Shown here: piece after piece, positions 6,831-15,166 of the stretch | Layout of the letters: the number at the start of each line of letters is the position of its first letter | How positions within the stretch are numbered: the stretch's first letter is position 1 | IMG/VR virus record: IMGVR_UViG_3300046804_000793 | Span: 1 to 29,473 of that record | Reading direction: 5' to 3' (one strand) | DNA length: 29,473 nt | From: a virus | Translations under genes and position numbers: made by a program | Notes under the pieces: generated by a model | Databases searched by the model: none | Told to the model about the DNA's origin: nothing | The model's input: the letters and a program-made list of their open reading frames with translations, nothing else

Positions 6831-9158
6831 TTAGTCAAATGGGTAAGCAGTGTTTGGATCAAGTTTACGTAATGAAATACCACGTATATAAGCTACAAAA
6901 TTAACGCTGGTTGTACCAGATACTATGCCAAAACTGACGCTAGCAATCATATATATACTTTGGTTCCCTCCATCATAATTACCCAACCATTTCATTGGTG
7001 GTGTAGAAATTATAGCAGATGGTTTATAAAGCCCATTTTCTCCTATACCGGATATCCTCATATCTTTGCCCAGAGTTGCAATAGCCCCGCCGGGGTAAGA
7101 CACCTGGTTAAAGTATTGGGTACCATTAGTAAATGTCCCGTAAACTGCTTGTCTAAATACTCCGCTGTTATATTGAATATTTTGCCTAGTTACAGCTCTA
7201 GGAATGTCGTAAATTACACCGTCTTCTACGCTGCTAGAAGGTATGTAAATTTCTACATCCATTTGATATTGATCCCCAATATTTAGTATTGGAGTGCCAG
7301 TACCAGTACCATTAGTAGTAGGATAGAAATACCCAGAACTGTTATTACCAAACGCAATGAAACAAGCATTAGCGCCTGTACCAGGTTCAATAGTAATTAC
7401 AAGTTCATTTCCGGGTATAGGTGTTCCATCCGCAGTTGTATCTGTTCTAGCAGCAACCTGCGCTTTTACGTTTCGAGTACCAGTATTATTGAAAGCTTGT
7501 GCCTGTACATATACCGTGCTCATTTGGACCGGTGTATCTAAAGCGGCTGTAAGAGTCGAGGAAGCTACGGTGCCAGGGAATGTACCGCCAGGAAAATTAG
7601 ATACCGGAGAGGGTAATAAATTACCATAAGGATAGGAAGCATTATACCGATCTGTTCCGCTAGGAGTCCATCCGGACATTGGTCTAAAGATCGGGTATAG
7701 CTGCTGCGCAATAATTCGCCCGTCACGCATACCGCCATTACAACTTAGGTGTAATCCATCAGCGCTAGTAGCTGTAAGGAACGCATTTGACGCACTAGTA
7801 GGATCAACTAATAATAAGTTTGTATCTATACAGATACCACCAACTTTTTGGAGGTAAAGCTTCAACCAAGAAGTAAAGCTATTATCCCATTGCCCTTGCG
7901 CTGTAGCACCATTAAATGGTCTAGGTACTAACCAAATAGGTACTATACCGTAAGTTCTTAATATACCAATGCCGCTAATTACCGCAGTTTGTACTGTAGA
8001 TAAATCAGCAAAGCCGTTAGCGTCATTCACACCATGGTCAATAAATACATATTTTGGGAGTGATGCACTTTTATTAGACACTAAATTAGTACACATATTT
8101 ACAAACCCCGGATCATTTGGGGCTGTTGGTACAATCTTACCGCCAGATACGTTATAAATATAATTAGGCAAAAGCTCAAAAGCATGCCCTAAGTAAGCAT
8201 TTGCCCAAGGGATACCGCCTTGAGGAGCAAGCCCTGCACCAATACCGCTATTACCCGCTGCACCAGCAAAAGCTTTACCCATGGGCTGCATAAAGGTAGG
8301 AACTGACTGCGCAGGAGTACCAGCTAAACTGGCGTTAAACATAGTAATTACATAGGGTTGGGTAAATGTAAGTACAGTACCAGCAGCCCCATTAATAACT
8401 TTATTAGCTACAAAAGTTTTACCAGTGACACTCACTACTTGAGTATTTGCAGGTACCCCCAAGCCGGTAATAGCCATACCAGGGAAAACAAAAGAATTGG
8501 CGGCAGTTAATATTTGCGTAGTGCTGTTAGCAGTAGTTTCAAGTGTCCCAGTTGTATTTGTGCTATTTCCTGCACTTGAAGTTACTGGGTAGACACCATC
8601 AAAAGGTACACCTAACCCCCAAATTCGCACCCAATCCGAACCCGGAGTAGCACTTAATAGTAAGTTACTAAAAGTACTAACAGCTACAGTGCCTGCAGAA
8701 TCAAGGATTTGGTAAGTAGTAATATGCGCTTGCGCACAGGTATTATTTCCATAACTATGCGCAATCATGCCCACAAGTGGACGTGTGGTTAATGAAGTAC
8801 CAGACATCATGGAACTAATTGACTGCCAAGTACCATCCCCGCGCCAGAAGGTAGTACTAGCAGCGTTAGTTCCATTATTTAGACGAGTTACTGGTAAATT
8901 ACCAGTAGTCTGTGTAGTCAAATCTATACCAGACACCGCCCCGCTAAGAGTTAAATTACCTGAATCAGTTACACTACCACTAAGAGTAATCCCATTCACT
9001 GTACCAGTACCGCTTACCGAAGTAACAGTACCTCCTCCACCTAATGCAGCAATACTCTGTGCGGTAACGCTAAAGTTACTAGTACCTCGGGCTATCGGAA
9101 GTAAATCCGTTGTTTGTGGTGTAGTACTAGTAAGTTCAGATATTTTTTGACCAGCCAT
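6831..9158 (-). CDS. Tail fibre/spike with SGNH-hydrolase domain
   Basis: A 775-residue protein. Residues 1-25 (GQKISELTS, TDLLPIARG) match the N-terminus of the fibre at 5286..6563. Residues 40-112 carry common fibre sequence, including NLPVTRLNNGT and a FWRGDGTW motif. Then comes an SGNH/GDSL-type esterase: block I at AHSYG with candidate nucleophile S135, block III at HGVND with N378, and block V at DGLH with D467 and H470 (classical DxxH). A Ser/Thr-rich insertion of roughly 100 residues separates block I from the rest. The C-terminal 280 residues are beta-rich. Such domains on fibres usually remove acetyl or acyl groups from surface polysaccharide; the substrate is not visible. Confidence 0.88.
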   Translation of the reverse strand: MAGQKISELTSTTPQTTDLLPIARGTSNFSVTAQSIAALGGGGTVTSVSGTGTVNGITLSGSVTDSGNLTLSGAVSGIDLTTQTTGNLPVTRLNNGTNAASTTFWRGDGTWQSISSMMSGTSLTTRPLVGMIAHSYGNNTCAQAHITTYQILDSAGTVAVSTFSNLLLSATPGSDWVRIWGLGVPFDGVYPVTSSAGNSTNTTGTLETTANSTTQILTAANSFVFPGMAITGLGVPANTQVVSVTGKTFVANKVINGAAGTVLTFTQPYVITMFNASLAGTPAQSVPTFMQPMGKAFAGAAGNSGIGAGLAPQGGIPWANAYLGHAFELLPNYIYNVSGGKIVPTAPNDPGFVNMCTNLVSNKSASLPKYVFIDHGVNDANGFADLSTVQTAVISGIGILRTYGIVPIWLVPRPFNGATAQGQWDNSFTSWLKLYLQKVGGICIDTNLLLVDPTSASNAFLTATSADGLHLSCNGGMRDGRIIAQQLYPIFRPMSGWTPSGTDRYNASYPYGNLLPSPVSNFPGGTFPGTVASSTLTAALDTPVQMSTVYVQAQAFNNTGTRNVKAQVAARTDTTADGTPIPGNELVITIEPGTGANACFIAFGNNSSGYFYPTTNGTGTGTPILNIGDQYQMDVEIYIPSSSVEDGVIYDIPRAVTRQNIQYNSGVFRQAVYGTFTNGTQYFNQVSYPGGAIATLGKDMRISGIGENGLYKPSAIISTPPMKWLGNYDGGNQSIYMIASVSFGIVSGTTSVNFVAYIRGISLRKLDPNTAYPFD

Positions 9159-9179
9159 TATAAACTCCGATTAGCTCAA

Positions 9180-10670
9180 TTATGGGGCTACGATTCCGCC
9201 AGCGGTTAGGTTAACTAACTCCACATTTGCAAAACACACATAGTTACTAGTACCTGTTACTGCCCCACCAGCGCCTCCTAACCCAAAGGAGTAATAAAGC
9301 GCAGTATAGTTACCTGTAGGTATAGCTGAATTTAACGTATATTCTAAATACAAATCCCCGGCAGCGTAATCTGTTTCATTACCAATACCTACAGTTTGTG
9401 TAGCTGCATTATAACTAATAGGCAATATGCCAAATAAAGGTCTATTTGTGGAGCCATTGTTTTGAACATATAATGCACATGTGGCTCCAGTCGCAGCTGT
9501 CATATCAAACCCAGACCTAATACGTGCGGAAAGAGCAAATTTATCCCTAGTAGAATATACATATGGGGATGTAAATGCGTCTTGGCTTACGTTAATCCCT
9601 GACGTATTACCAACATTACCCTGCATACAAAAAGAATTTCCTACATAGTTTTGCGACTGGGATACGCCATTTAATGCGGGATTCGCCGAGTACATAGTCT
9701 TTACACTGCCGGGTTCCGTACCACTAGAGTTATACACTGTAGGAGCATTAGTATTACCTGTAAATGCGCTAGATGTAGACGGATAACTTCCCGTAACATT
9801 TACTGTACCAGTAATGGATGTGAATCCCGGATTTCTATTCTGATACGTAATAGTTGCAGTATCGAATGTACAGGGCATTAATCTGCTCTTATATGCACAG
9901 TAAGTTTGAATAGCATTATTCAGCGCATAACCCATAATTGATGCGCCTAGAGGACTAGGGTGTAGATCACCCGTATTTATACAGTATGACAATGACGTAC
10001 TGTCAGCGCATAACGCATATTTACCGCTAGCGGGTTCAACTAAAGCAGAATAAAAATCTGCAAATGGAACATTTAGCTCTTGCGCCAATCTACATTGCGC
10101 TAAGGCTAGTAGCTCTGTGTTAACTGCTAAAGTAGCTGATGCAGAAGTAAGTGGAGGTGGACAAGAGGCGATAATTGGAACAATTCCAGCTTCGCTTAGG
10201 CGCTGACAAATTAATTTAATATTAGCAATAGTTGTAGCAACAGGGACACTTTGTGCTAGATCATTAGTACCAGCCAAAACTACACACATATTAGGTAACC
10301 CGTAGTTTGGGTTATTCAACAATGTCGGCAAGCAGATATTTAAAATATTTGCCGATGTATACCCACCACCACCAACAATAAACTCAAACGGAAACCAAGC
10401 GCGTTTAGAACGTAATGCTCCGTGAAGGAGCCAAGAAGACCAGCTATGTCTACGATCAGTTACCGCCCAAACTTGTGCTTGTGAGGCAGGTAACAGACTA
10501 GTTACTGCGCTTGCTGGGGTGGAGTTGACAATGTATGTCTGCATGTTTACGTTAGGCATACAGTTGGCGGTGATGGAGTCACCAATAGCACCCACGGATA
10601 GTGGGATACCATACATAGGACCGTAGAAACCTTTACGAGAAACAACCGCGCTTGTAAAACTTGTAGCCAT
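9180..10670 (-). CDS. SGNH/GDSL esterase-type tail protein
   Basis: A 496-residue protein. The N-terminal half is a clear SGNH hydrolase: GAIGDSIT with S32, a Gly cluster VGGGGYTSAN at about 99-108 (block II), LAGTND with N136 (block III), and TGDLHPSPLG with D235 and H237 (block V). Block V is DxH rather than the usual DxxH, a small deviation. The C-terminal half (about 255-496) is Thr/Asn/Gly-rich and looks like a beta-sandwich or trimerisation region. It lacks the KISELT anchor found in the two other fibres. Role inferred: deacetylation of host capsule or O-antigen during adsorption. It overlaps the upstream gene at a single base (10670). Confidence 0.87.
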   Translation of the reverse strand: MATSFTSAVVSRKGFYGPMYGIPLSVGAIGDSITANCMPNVNMQTYIVNSTPASAVTSLLPASQAQVWAVTDRRHSWSSWLLHGALRSKRAWFPFEFIVGGGGYTSANILNICLPTLLNNPNYGLPNMCVVLAGTNDLAQSVPVATTIANIKLICQRLSEAGIVPIIASCPPPLTSASATLAVNTELLALAQCRLAQELNVPFADFYSALVEPASGKYALCADSTSLSYCINTGDLHPSPLGASIMGYALNNAIQTYCAYKSRLMPCTFDTATITYQNRNPGFTSITGTVNVTGSYPSTSSAFTGNTNAPTVYNSSGTEPGSVKTMYSANPALNGVSQSQNYVGNSFCMQGNVGNTSGINVSQDAFTSPYVYSTRDKFALSARIRSGFDMTAATGATCALYVQNNGSTNRPLFGILPISYNAATQTVGIGNETDYAAGDLYLEYTLNSAIPTGNYTALYYSFGLGGAGGAVTGTSNYVCFANVELVNLTAGGIVAP

Positions 10671-11470
10671 TATAAAACTCCAGTATAGACATCGACCACT
10701 CCGCCGCCACCTACATCGTTGCCGTCGCCATTATACGCATTAGCCACGACTCCGGTAGCATTTCCGGGAGTAGTCTGAACTTGATTTGAAACGTATCTGC
10801 CACCCAACTTCGCTATAGGGGTAGGACCAGCACCTGCTGGGGGGAAAGACCATCCGCCAACCATACCCCCGGTGCCAGCTAAAGTGTTATTTGTTTGGCT
10901 CACAGATACAGATGCTGCACCAGAATAATAACTAGCCCATATTGGACTAGTATTAGATATAGAAGTTCCATTTAGTGTGAGCACAGAATACGGCGTATCA
11001 TTAGACCCAACACCCGCCATCCCAATAACTAAATTATTTGTAGCAGATGTTACGTTTGTTGCAATAGGTGTAGTACTTTCACCATTATTGTTATTAAACG
11101 ATGTAATACTTGATGTGCTTGCACCAGATACAGATACCACTCTAGCTTTTATGTCATAGCAAGCTGCACCTGTAGTTACGACTATAGTTTTAGTACCTGT
11201 AGTTGCATTTAGTAAATGCCCACCGTAGAACTCAAATGGATTCCCACTATAATCTAGTGATTGATTCCAATCTTGAATAAAATTTGATCCATTATAAGTA
11301 ATGCTAGAAAAGGTACCAAAAACACCCGCATCTTCATAGGCGACAGCCATTATACATACTGCATTCCCGCCTACATTATTAAACGGGAACGATAATACTG
11401 TTATGCCGCCATTGGTATAATCAAAAACATAAGCTAAATCAGTATTAGTTGAATTATAAGCTACAGCCAT
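10670..11470 (-). CDS. Beta-rich putative tail/adhesion protein
   Basis: A 266-residue protein rich in Asn, Thr, Ser, Gly and Val, with strands such as ITVLSFPFNNVGGNAVCIMA, ITYNGSNFIQDW and NNLVIGMAGVGSN. This resembles the repeated beta-sandwich domains in phage tail and adhesion proteins ('..VVAV....ASVT.VTYGG..LT..' type). No catalytic motif is visible. The C-terminus is Gly-rich (GDGNDVGGGGVVDVYTGVL). It lies immediately upstream of the SGNH protein, in the adhesion cassette, overlapping it by one base and the previous gene by ten. Carbohydrate binding is plausible but unproved. Confidence 0.7.
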   Translation of the reverse strand: MAVAYNSTNTDLAYVFDYTNGGITVLSFPFNNVGGNAVCIMAVAYEDAGVFGTFSSITYNGSNFIQDWNQSLDYSGNPFEFYGGHLLNATTGTKTIVVTTGAACYDIKARVVSVSGASTSSITSFNNNNGESTTPIATNVTSATNNLVIGMAGVGSNDTPYSVLTLNGTSISNTSPIWASYYSGAASVSVSQTNNTLAGTGGMVGGWSFPPAGAGPTPIAKLGGRYVSNQVQTTPGNATGVVANAYNGDGNDVGGGGVVDVYTGVL

Positions 11471-11853
11471 AATGTCATTTCTCCATCGACAATAGACTGA
11501 ATACGCGCTTTATTTGGCTTATATTGAATTGCATTTAGGATCGTTTGATCTACAGTAATATCAGGTAATGTGCCTGTATATTCATTAGCATCAAACATTA
11601 CTTTCGACCCTACATCAACAACCACACCTATTTTTCCATCTGCTAATACTTCTATATCGCCAACTTGTAATTGACGAACACCTATACCAACGGCTTTTTC
11701 AGCAGCCCAATCAGCGCCAGCAGCCGCTTCAGCGGCTTCAATATTAGGAATATCCACTGTTTCTATAATTTTACGGTCGGCTCCAGCGGAGTCAAACCGA
11801 ATCATCTTGTAGACGATTGGGCGATTCTGAAGAGTGGCTAGTACAAGCTGCAT
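11461..11853 (-). CDS. Hypothetical phage protein, 130 residues
   Basis: A mixed alpha/beta protein starting MQLVLATLQNRPIVYKMIRF. A central Ala/Glu-rich helix (IPNIEAAEAAAGADWAAEKA) precedes a beta-rich part with VRQLQVGDIEVLADGKIGVV. No recognisable motif, signal or membrane segment is visible. The gene lies between small structural-type genes and the adhesion cassette and overlaps the next gene by 10 bases, so a virion or assembly role is the default guess. It is clearly coding: the frame is long, uninterrupted and fits the operon spacing. Confidence 0.7.
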   Translation of the reverse strand: MQLVLATLQNRPIVYKMIRFDSAGADRKIIETVDIPNIEAAEAAAGADWAAEKAVGIGVRQLQVGDIEVLADGKIGVVVDVGSKVMFDANEYTGTLPDITVDQTILNAIQYKPNKARIQSIVDGEMTLWL

Positions 11854-11858
11854 TTTAA

Positions 11859-12200
11859 TTAGCTAGCTGCTGCGCTACCCGCTTGGACTATTTTCATAGT
11901 AACAGTAATACCAGCATTACCAGAATTACCTATTACACGAATCCCAGTAACAGGGAAGGCATAGTTACCGTCCGTAGCAGTAGCTACGGTTATGGCGGCA
12001 ACTGTAGGGTGGTTATACCACTGTGCTGTAGCAGGGTTGAATGTCGGCGAAAGAACATCGTCAAAAGTATGTTGAACGGTATAATTTCCCGTACCAGATG
12101 CTACTGTGCCAAACCCCACATTAAAAGGGGTTACATAATGATTCATCGCTGCAACGCTGCTATTTGCAACGCCTGTAACTGTAAGAGTAATTGGTTTCAT
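11859..12200 (-). CDS. Small beta-rich structural protein
   Basis: A 113-residue protein, Thr/Val/Ala/Gly/Asn-rich with no charged clusters, starting MKPITLTVTGVANSSVAAMN. The strands VGFGTVASGTGNYTVQHTFD and FPVTGIRVIGNSGNAGITV suggest a single jelly-roll or Ig-like domain. This composition is typical of phage decoration or tail accessory proteins. It lies between two other small beta-rich genes, a likely virion-surface cluster downstream of the capsid terminator. Exact function unknown. Confidence 0.7.
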   Translation of the reverse strand: MKPITLTVTGVANSSVAAMNHYVTPFNVGFGTVASGTGNYTVQHTFDDVLSPTFNPATAQWYNHPTVAAITVATATDGNYAFPVTGIRVIGNSGNAGITVTMKIVQAGSAAAS

Positions 12201-12206
12201 ATTTGT

Positions 12207-12494
12207 TTACCCATAAAACGCCGTAACTGCCGCTGTCGCACCTGTAAACGTAGCGTATAAATCTGTCCGAAATAATATACCTTCTCCGGGGATTAGGATA
12301 TATATAGACCCAGTTTGCCCAGAAGCAGGTACATCAACTTCGCAAAGGACTACGCCACTAGCGCCGCCGTCCCTAAACTGAACCATACCGACAGCGTTAC
12401 CGCCATACATAACGAATGATTTCAGCCTAGTGCGACCTTGGAAAACGTACCCACTCGCATTTAAGTGGGTACTATTTACATCAGTTTGCATCAT
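12207..12494 (-). CDS. Small hypothetical structural-type protein
   Basis: A 95-residue protein starting MMQTDVNSTHLNASGYVFQG, with RTRLKSFVMYGGNAVGMVQF and a SGQTGSIYILIPGEGILF stretch. It appears all-beta, with few Lys and no catalytic signature. The start could be either of two adjacent ATGs (12494 or 12491). It ends 6 bases before the next gene starts and follows the gene at 12509. I recall similar proteins near capsid genes of uncultured phages, without a known role; a capsid or neck accessory role is inferred from position only. Confidence 0.65.
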   Translation of the reverse strand: MMQTDVNSTHLNASGYVFQGRTRLKSFVMYGGNAVGMVQFRDGGASGVVLCEVDVPASGQTGSIYILIPGEGILFRTDLYATFTGATAAVTAFYG

Positions 12495-12508
12495 TTAAAT
12501 GCTACTAA

Positions 12509-12946
12509 TTAGGCTTGGTTATAAGTAGGAGCAATAGAACCGTCAGAGTTACGAACGACGTAGGTGATTACAAGTGTACCTGCACTAGCAGCAGTAGCAG
12601 TGAAGCTAACAGTAGCATCAGTAGTACCTACGTTAGCCATAGTGCCGACGTTTGTAGTATTTGCTGTTAACGCATTTTGCCCCGCAGCAGTAGAAAGTGT
12701 ACCAATAATAGTACCACCAACAGTAAGATTAGGTGTGCCAGCAGCACCGGTAGTCATATAAGTATAAGCGTTAAGAATTAAAGAACCTGCAGGGACAACG
12801 CAAGTTACAGCAGAACCTGCAACTAATGCGACTTGTTGAGAAACAACAGTTGCACCCATATTACGAGTGACAGAGACACCTGCAACAGTGCCAGTATTTT
12901 TTTGAGTGCCCAACAACCAAGGGCCTAAATGTGAAGCCATACCCAT
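12509..12946 (-). CDS. Putative beta-rich head/decoration protein
   Basis: A 145-residue protein starting MGMASHLGPWLLGTQKNTGT, followed by VAGVSVTRNMGATVVSQQ. It then has Thr/Ala/Val/Gly-rich strands throughout (VTCVVPAGSLILNAYTYM, SFTATAASAGTLVITYVV), which suggests a beta-sandwich. It is the first gene after the capsid gene and its terminator, with an AGAGGA Shine-Dalgarno 8-9 bases before the ATG. Proteins with this 'LGPWLLGT.KNTGT..G....RN.G' start are ones I recall beside capsid genes. A decoration or head-fibre role is inferred, not shown. Confidence 0.7.
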   Translation of the reverse strand: MGMASHLGPWLLGTQKNTGTVAGVSVTRNMGATVVSQQVALVAGSAVTCVVPAGSLILNAYTYMTTGAAGTPNLTVGGTIIGTLSTAAGQNALTANTTNVGTMANVGTTDATVSFTATAASAGTLVITYVVRNSDGSIAPTYNQA

Positions 12947-13073
12947 AATTAAAATCCTCTATGCACGAGTTGCCGCATCATCTGTGCATCGTCCCCTAGG
13001 CGGGCTGATACGGCGAAAAATACCTAGAATCAAAACAAAAGTGGGGAGGGGCGAACCCCTCCCCTAATCGTCA
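12947..13073 (-). other. Intergenic leader between capsid terminator and next gene
   Basis: Non-coding stretch. The capsid terminator occupies its right part. Left of it a 6-bp inverted repeat (ATGCAC at 12961-12966 with GTGCAT at 12984-12989) lies just upstream of the Shine-Dalgarno of the next gene. No clear promoter is seen. The stem-loop could affect initiation at 12946, but it is weak. Confidence 0.3.
13031..13064 (-). terminator. Strong intrinsic terminator after the major capsid gene
   Basis: Read on the minus strand: a perfect 9-bp stem GGGGAGGGG, loop TTCG, CCCCTCCCC (13064 to 13043), then AC and TTTTGTTTTG. It starts 9 bases after the capsid stop codon. A GC-only stem (apart from one A-T pair) with a U-tract is the classic Rho-independent form. 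The loop is UUCG but closed by G-C, not the extra-stable C-G closing pair. Confidence 0.92.
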
Positions 13074-13985
13074 TCAGCTTGCGCCAGATGAACCGAACAC
13101 ACCTAGTGGATCACTCCAGCCGAAGCTATAACGCTCGCGGCTCTTGTAACGCACGTTGCCCGTATCGAAGTCACCGTCCATTGAGTTGGACAGTGGGGTA
13201 CGAACGAAGTGTTTCAGACCATTTGGTACGTCAGTCTTCAAGAACCAAGCATTGCTGTCGGTCAAGAAGTGGTTGACGGTGTAGCCTTCAGCAATAGAAC
13301 CCATTGCCTTCAGAGCGTTGATGTCGTTGTCAGTCGTGCCGACACGGAGTTCCGTATCCAACAGACGCTTAGCAACGAACATTAAGCCCGGAGGAACAAT
13401 CAGCTTACGTGGCTTAGCAGCGATCAACAGACCACGTTCATCAGTCCAAGCAGCGATTTGAATAACGGCGGCTTCCAAAGAAGTCTCGTTAAGATCAGCA
13501 GGAGTTGTGAAAGTGTTAGGGTTAGAACCGCCACCGGTAAGTGGGTGAGCCGTACTGAACAGTTCTTTGCCATCACCACCAGCATAGCTAGCGTTAAAGC
13601 CATTGTTCAGGATAGAAGCACCCTTAACTTGCTTTGTGTAGGCCATAGCACGAGCCAAGGCTTTGGTGTAACGCTTAGACAGAGAGTCATAGAGGTTGTC
13701 CTCGATAGCTTCTTCGGTCAAGCTGAAACCCAGAGCAATGGTTTCGTGGTTATAGCGAGCAGTCCAAGCTTCTTGCGCATTGTCATAAGCAATTGCAGCG
13801 CCTTCATTTTTAACTGGGGCAGCAGCAAAGCCAGACAGCTTGGTTTCTTCTTCAAAAGAACGCTCAGAAGATTCAACTTCGTAAATCTCTTTGTGTTCTT
13901 CGCCGTAGGTCTTGTACTCCAAACCGAACAAAGCGTTCAATCCGGGGAGAAGTTCCTTAAGTAATTGCGAGCGTGAAATAGCCAT
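13074..13985 (-). CDS. Major capsid protein (HK97-fold, Mu gpT-like)
   Basis: A 303-residue protein starting MAISRSQLLKELLPGLNALF. It contains FEEETKLSGFAAAPVKNEG, a YNHETIALGFSLTEEAIEDN segment, ASILNNGFNASYAGGDGKEL followed by FSTAHPLTGGG, and LIAAKPRKLIVPPGL. The C-terminal strand region ends in RYKSRERYSFGWSDPLG. These are features I associate with the Mu gpT-like major head subunit family with HK97 fold; length fits. An AAGGAG Shine-Dalgarno precedes the ATG. Position after scaffold and decoration-like genes and before a strong terminator is typical for the most abundant virion protein. No N-terminal protease or prohead propeptide is evident. Confidence 0.92.
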   Translation of the reverse strand: MAISRSQLLKELLPGLNALFGLEYKTYGEEHKEIYEVESSERSFEEETKLSGFAAAPVKNEGAAIAYDNAQEAWTARYNHETIALGFSLTEEAIEDNLYDSLSKRYTKALARAMAYTKQVKGASILNNGFNASYAGGDGKELFSTAHPLTGGGSNPNTFTTPADLNETSLEAAVIQIAAWTDERGLLIAAKPRKLIVPPGLMFVAKRLLDTELRVGTTDNDINALKAMGSIAEGYTVNHFLTDSNAWFLKTDVPNGLKHFVRTPLSNSMDGDFDTGNVRYKSRERYSFGWSDPLGVFGSSGAS

Positions 13986-14003
13986 TATTTATTCTCCTTC
14001 AGA

Positions 14004-14693
14004 TTAAACGCCCTGTGGGACGTAGTATGAATGTAGGCCGTGGTTGAACTTAACGATGAACTCAGGGAACGCATCGCTTTCGGTACCTTCTACCATATCT
14101 ACAATTCGCAGTGCGAGAGTAGCAGTAGTAGCCAGAGAAGCACCGTTAGAGCCTACAACAAGGTTCATAGCAGAGTTACCAGTAGTAGCACTACCAGAAC
14201 GGAATGTACCAAGAGCAGCATTCTTACCAATAGCACCGGGCCAACCAGAACCAGCCGTACCGCTGTTGAACGAACCAAGAGCGGCTGAACCTTGAATTTG
14301 GAACAGAGCATCTGGATCATCTACAACACGTACGTAAATGTTCGTATAACCAGCAGTCACTGCATTAGCAGGGATATACTGACCGTACATTGATTGACCA
14401 CCAGCAGAAGCTGGGTTGTTATAACGAACACCAACACATACACCAACGATACCAGCAGGACTTACCAGAGTAGCGGTAGGAGTAGCTGCAGTAATAGCAG
14501 TTGTAGTTGGAGAAGCGTTACTAACAGCCAAAGACTGAGGTAAGCCAGCACTAGACAAATAAACAACGTCACCAGCATAAATGCCGTAGCCGACATCAGC
14601 CGCCATTTTATATTCGCGGAATTGGCCCGCGAAAGGTTGACCACCAATCAGATTGATTGGCTTTAACCCGTATGCCGAAGCAGTAGTAGCCAT
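14004..14693 (-). CDS. Putative capsid decoration/head protein
   Basis: A 229-residue protein starting MATTASAYGLKPINLIGGQP, with FAGQFREYKMAADVGYGIYA and GDVVYLSS next. The remainder is Ala/Thr/Ser/Gly-rich beta structure with VCVGVRYNNPASAGGQSMYG and IYVRVVDDPDALFQIQ. The end is HGLHSYYVPQGV. Proteins with 'YGL.P...I.GQPF.G..R.Y.I......I..GD.V' occur immediately upstream of capsid genes in many phages, and I recall them as decoration-like or unannotated. A clear AGGAG lies 6-7 bases before the ATG. Role as head decoration or stabilising protein is a reasonable inference. Confidence 0.8.
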   Translation of the reverse strand: MATTASAYGLKPINLIGGQPFAGQFREYKMAADVGYGIYAGDVVYLSSAGLPQSLAVSNASPTTTAITAATPTATLVSPAGIVGVCVGVRYNNPASAGGQSMYGQYIPANAVTAGYTNIYVRVVDDPDALFQIQGSAALGSFNSGTAGSGWPGAIGKNAALGTFRSGSATTGNSAMNLVVGSNGASLATTATLALRIVDMVEGTESDAFPEFIVKFNHGLHSYYVPQGV

Positions 14694-14710
14694 TAAAATC
14701 TCCTAAAAAA

Positions 14711-15166
14711 TTATTTACCCTTGCCAAAGGACACATCGGACTTCTTCTCAGAGAAAAGAGGCATACGAGAGTCGCTTTGACGTAAAAAGCTATTATCTAC
14801 AGAGTCAATCTGAGCCTTATTTTGTTTGGCATAGTATTCACTACGTTGACGCATATAGTCTTCAGGTGCTTTGCATAACAATAACCCACCGATCTCAATG
14901 TTGCCTTTAAATCGGCTATTTGGATCGGCCTGTAACATCAACTCAGGATGGTCTTCCGCTCTACACGGTTCCCAACCTTCGCGTAACTTTGCAGACGTAT
15001 TAGTGGGGTCAGCTTGACCCATAATCGCTGTACGAATCCATCGAAACACCCAACCCGGCTGTGGAGTCGGAGTAGGTAATGTTTCAGGTGGTTTCCAAGC
15101 TGCCGGACGTTGCGTGGTAACTCGGGTTTCGAGTTCACGAGTAAGACGATTTTCAGTATTAGCCAT
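14711..15166 (-). CDS. Hypothetical head-morphogenesis-associated protein
   Basis: A 151-residue hydrophilic protein. It contains ETRVTTQRPAAWKPPETLPT, then GWVFRWIRTAIMGQADPTN and REGWEPCRAEDHPELML. After that come a GNIEIGGLLLCKAPEDYM segment and a charged helix, and it ends in KKSDVSFGKGK. The 'G...RW.R....G..D..N...K..EGWE' and 'GGL.L...P' patterns are ones I recall for small proteins beside scaffold and capsid genes, with no proven function. It overlaps the scaffold gene by 8 bases; SD GGAG lies 7 bases before its ATG. Probably expressed in step with the scaffold. Confidence 0.75.
   Translation of the reverse strand: MANTENRLTRELETRVTTQRPAAWKPPETLPTPTPQPGWVFRWIRTAIMGQADPTNTSAKLREGWEPCRAEDHPELMLQADPNSRFKGNIEIGGLLLCKAPEDYMRQRSEYYAKQNKAQIDSVDNSFLRQSDSRMPLFSEKKSDVSFGKGK

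Noticed and set aside
13458-13964. 168-residue plus-strand frame opposite the capsid gene
   Set aside because: Antisense to the major capsid gene; a result of its codon bias, with no promoter or Shine-Dalgarno.
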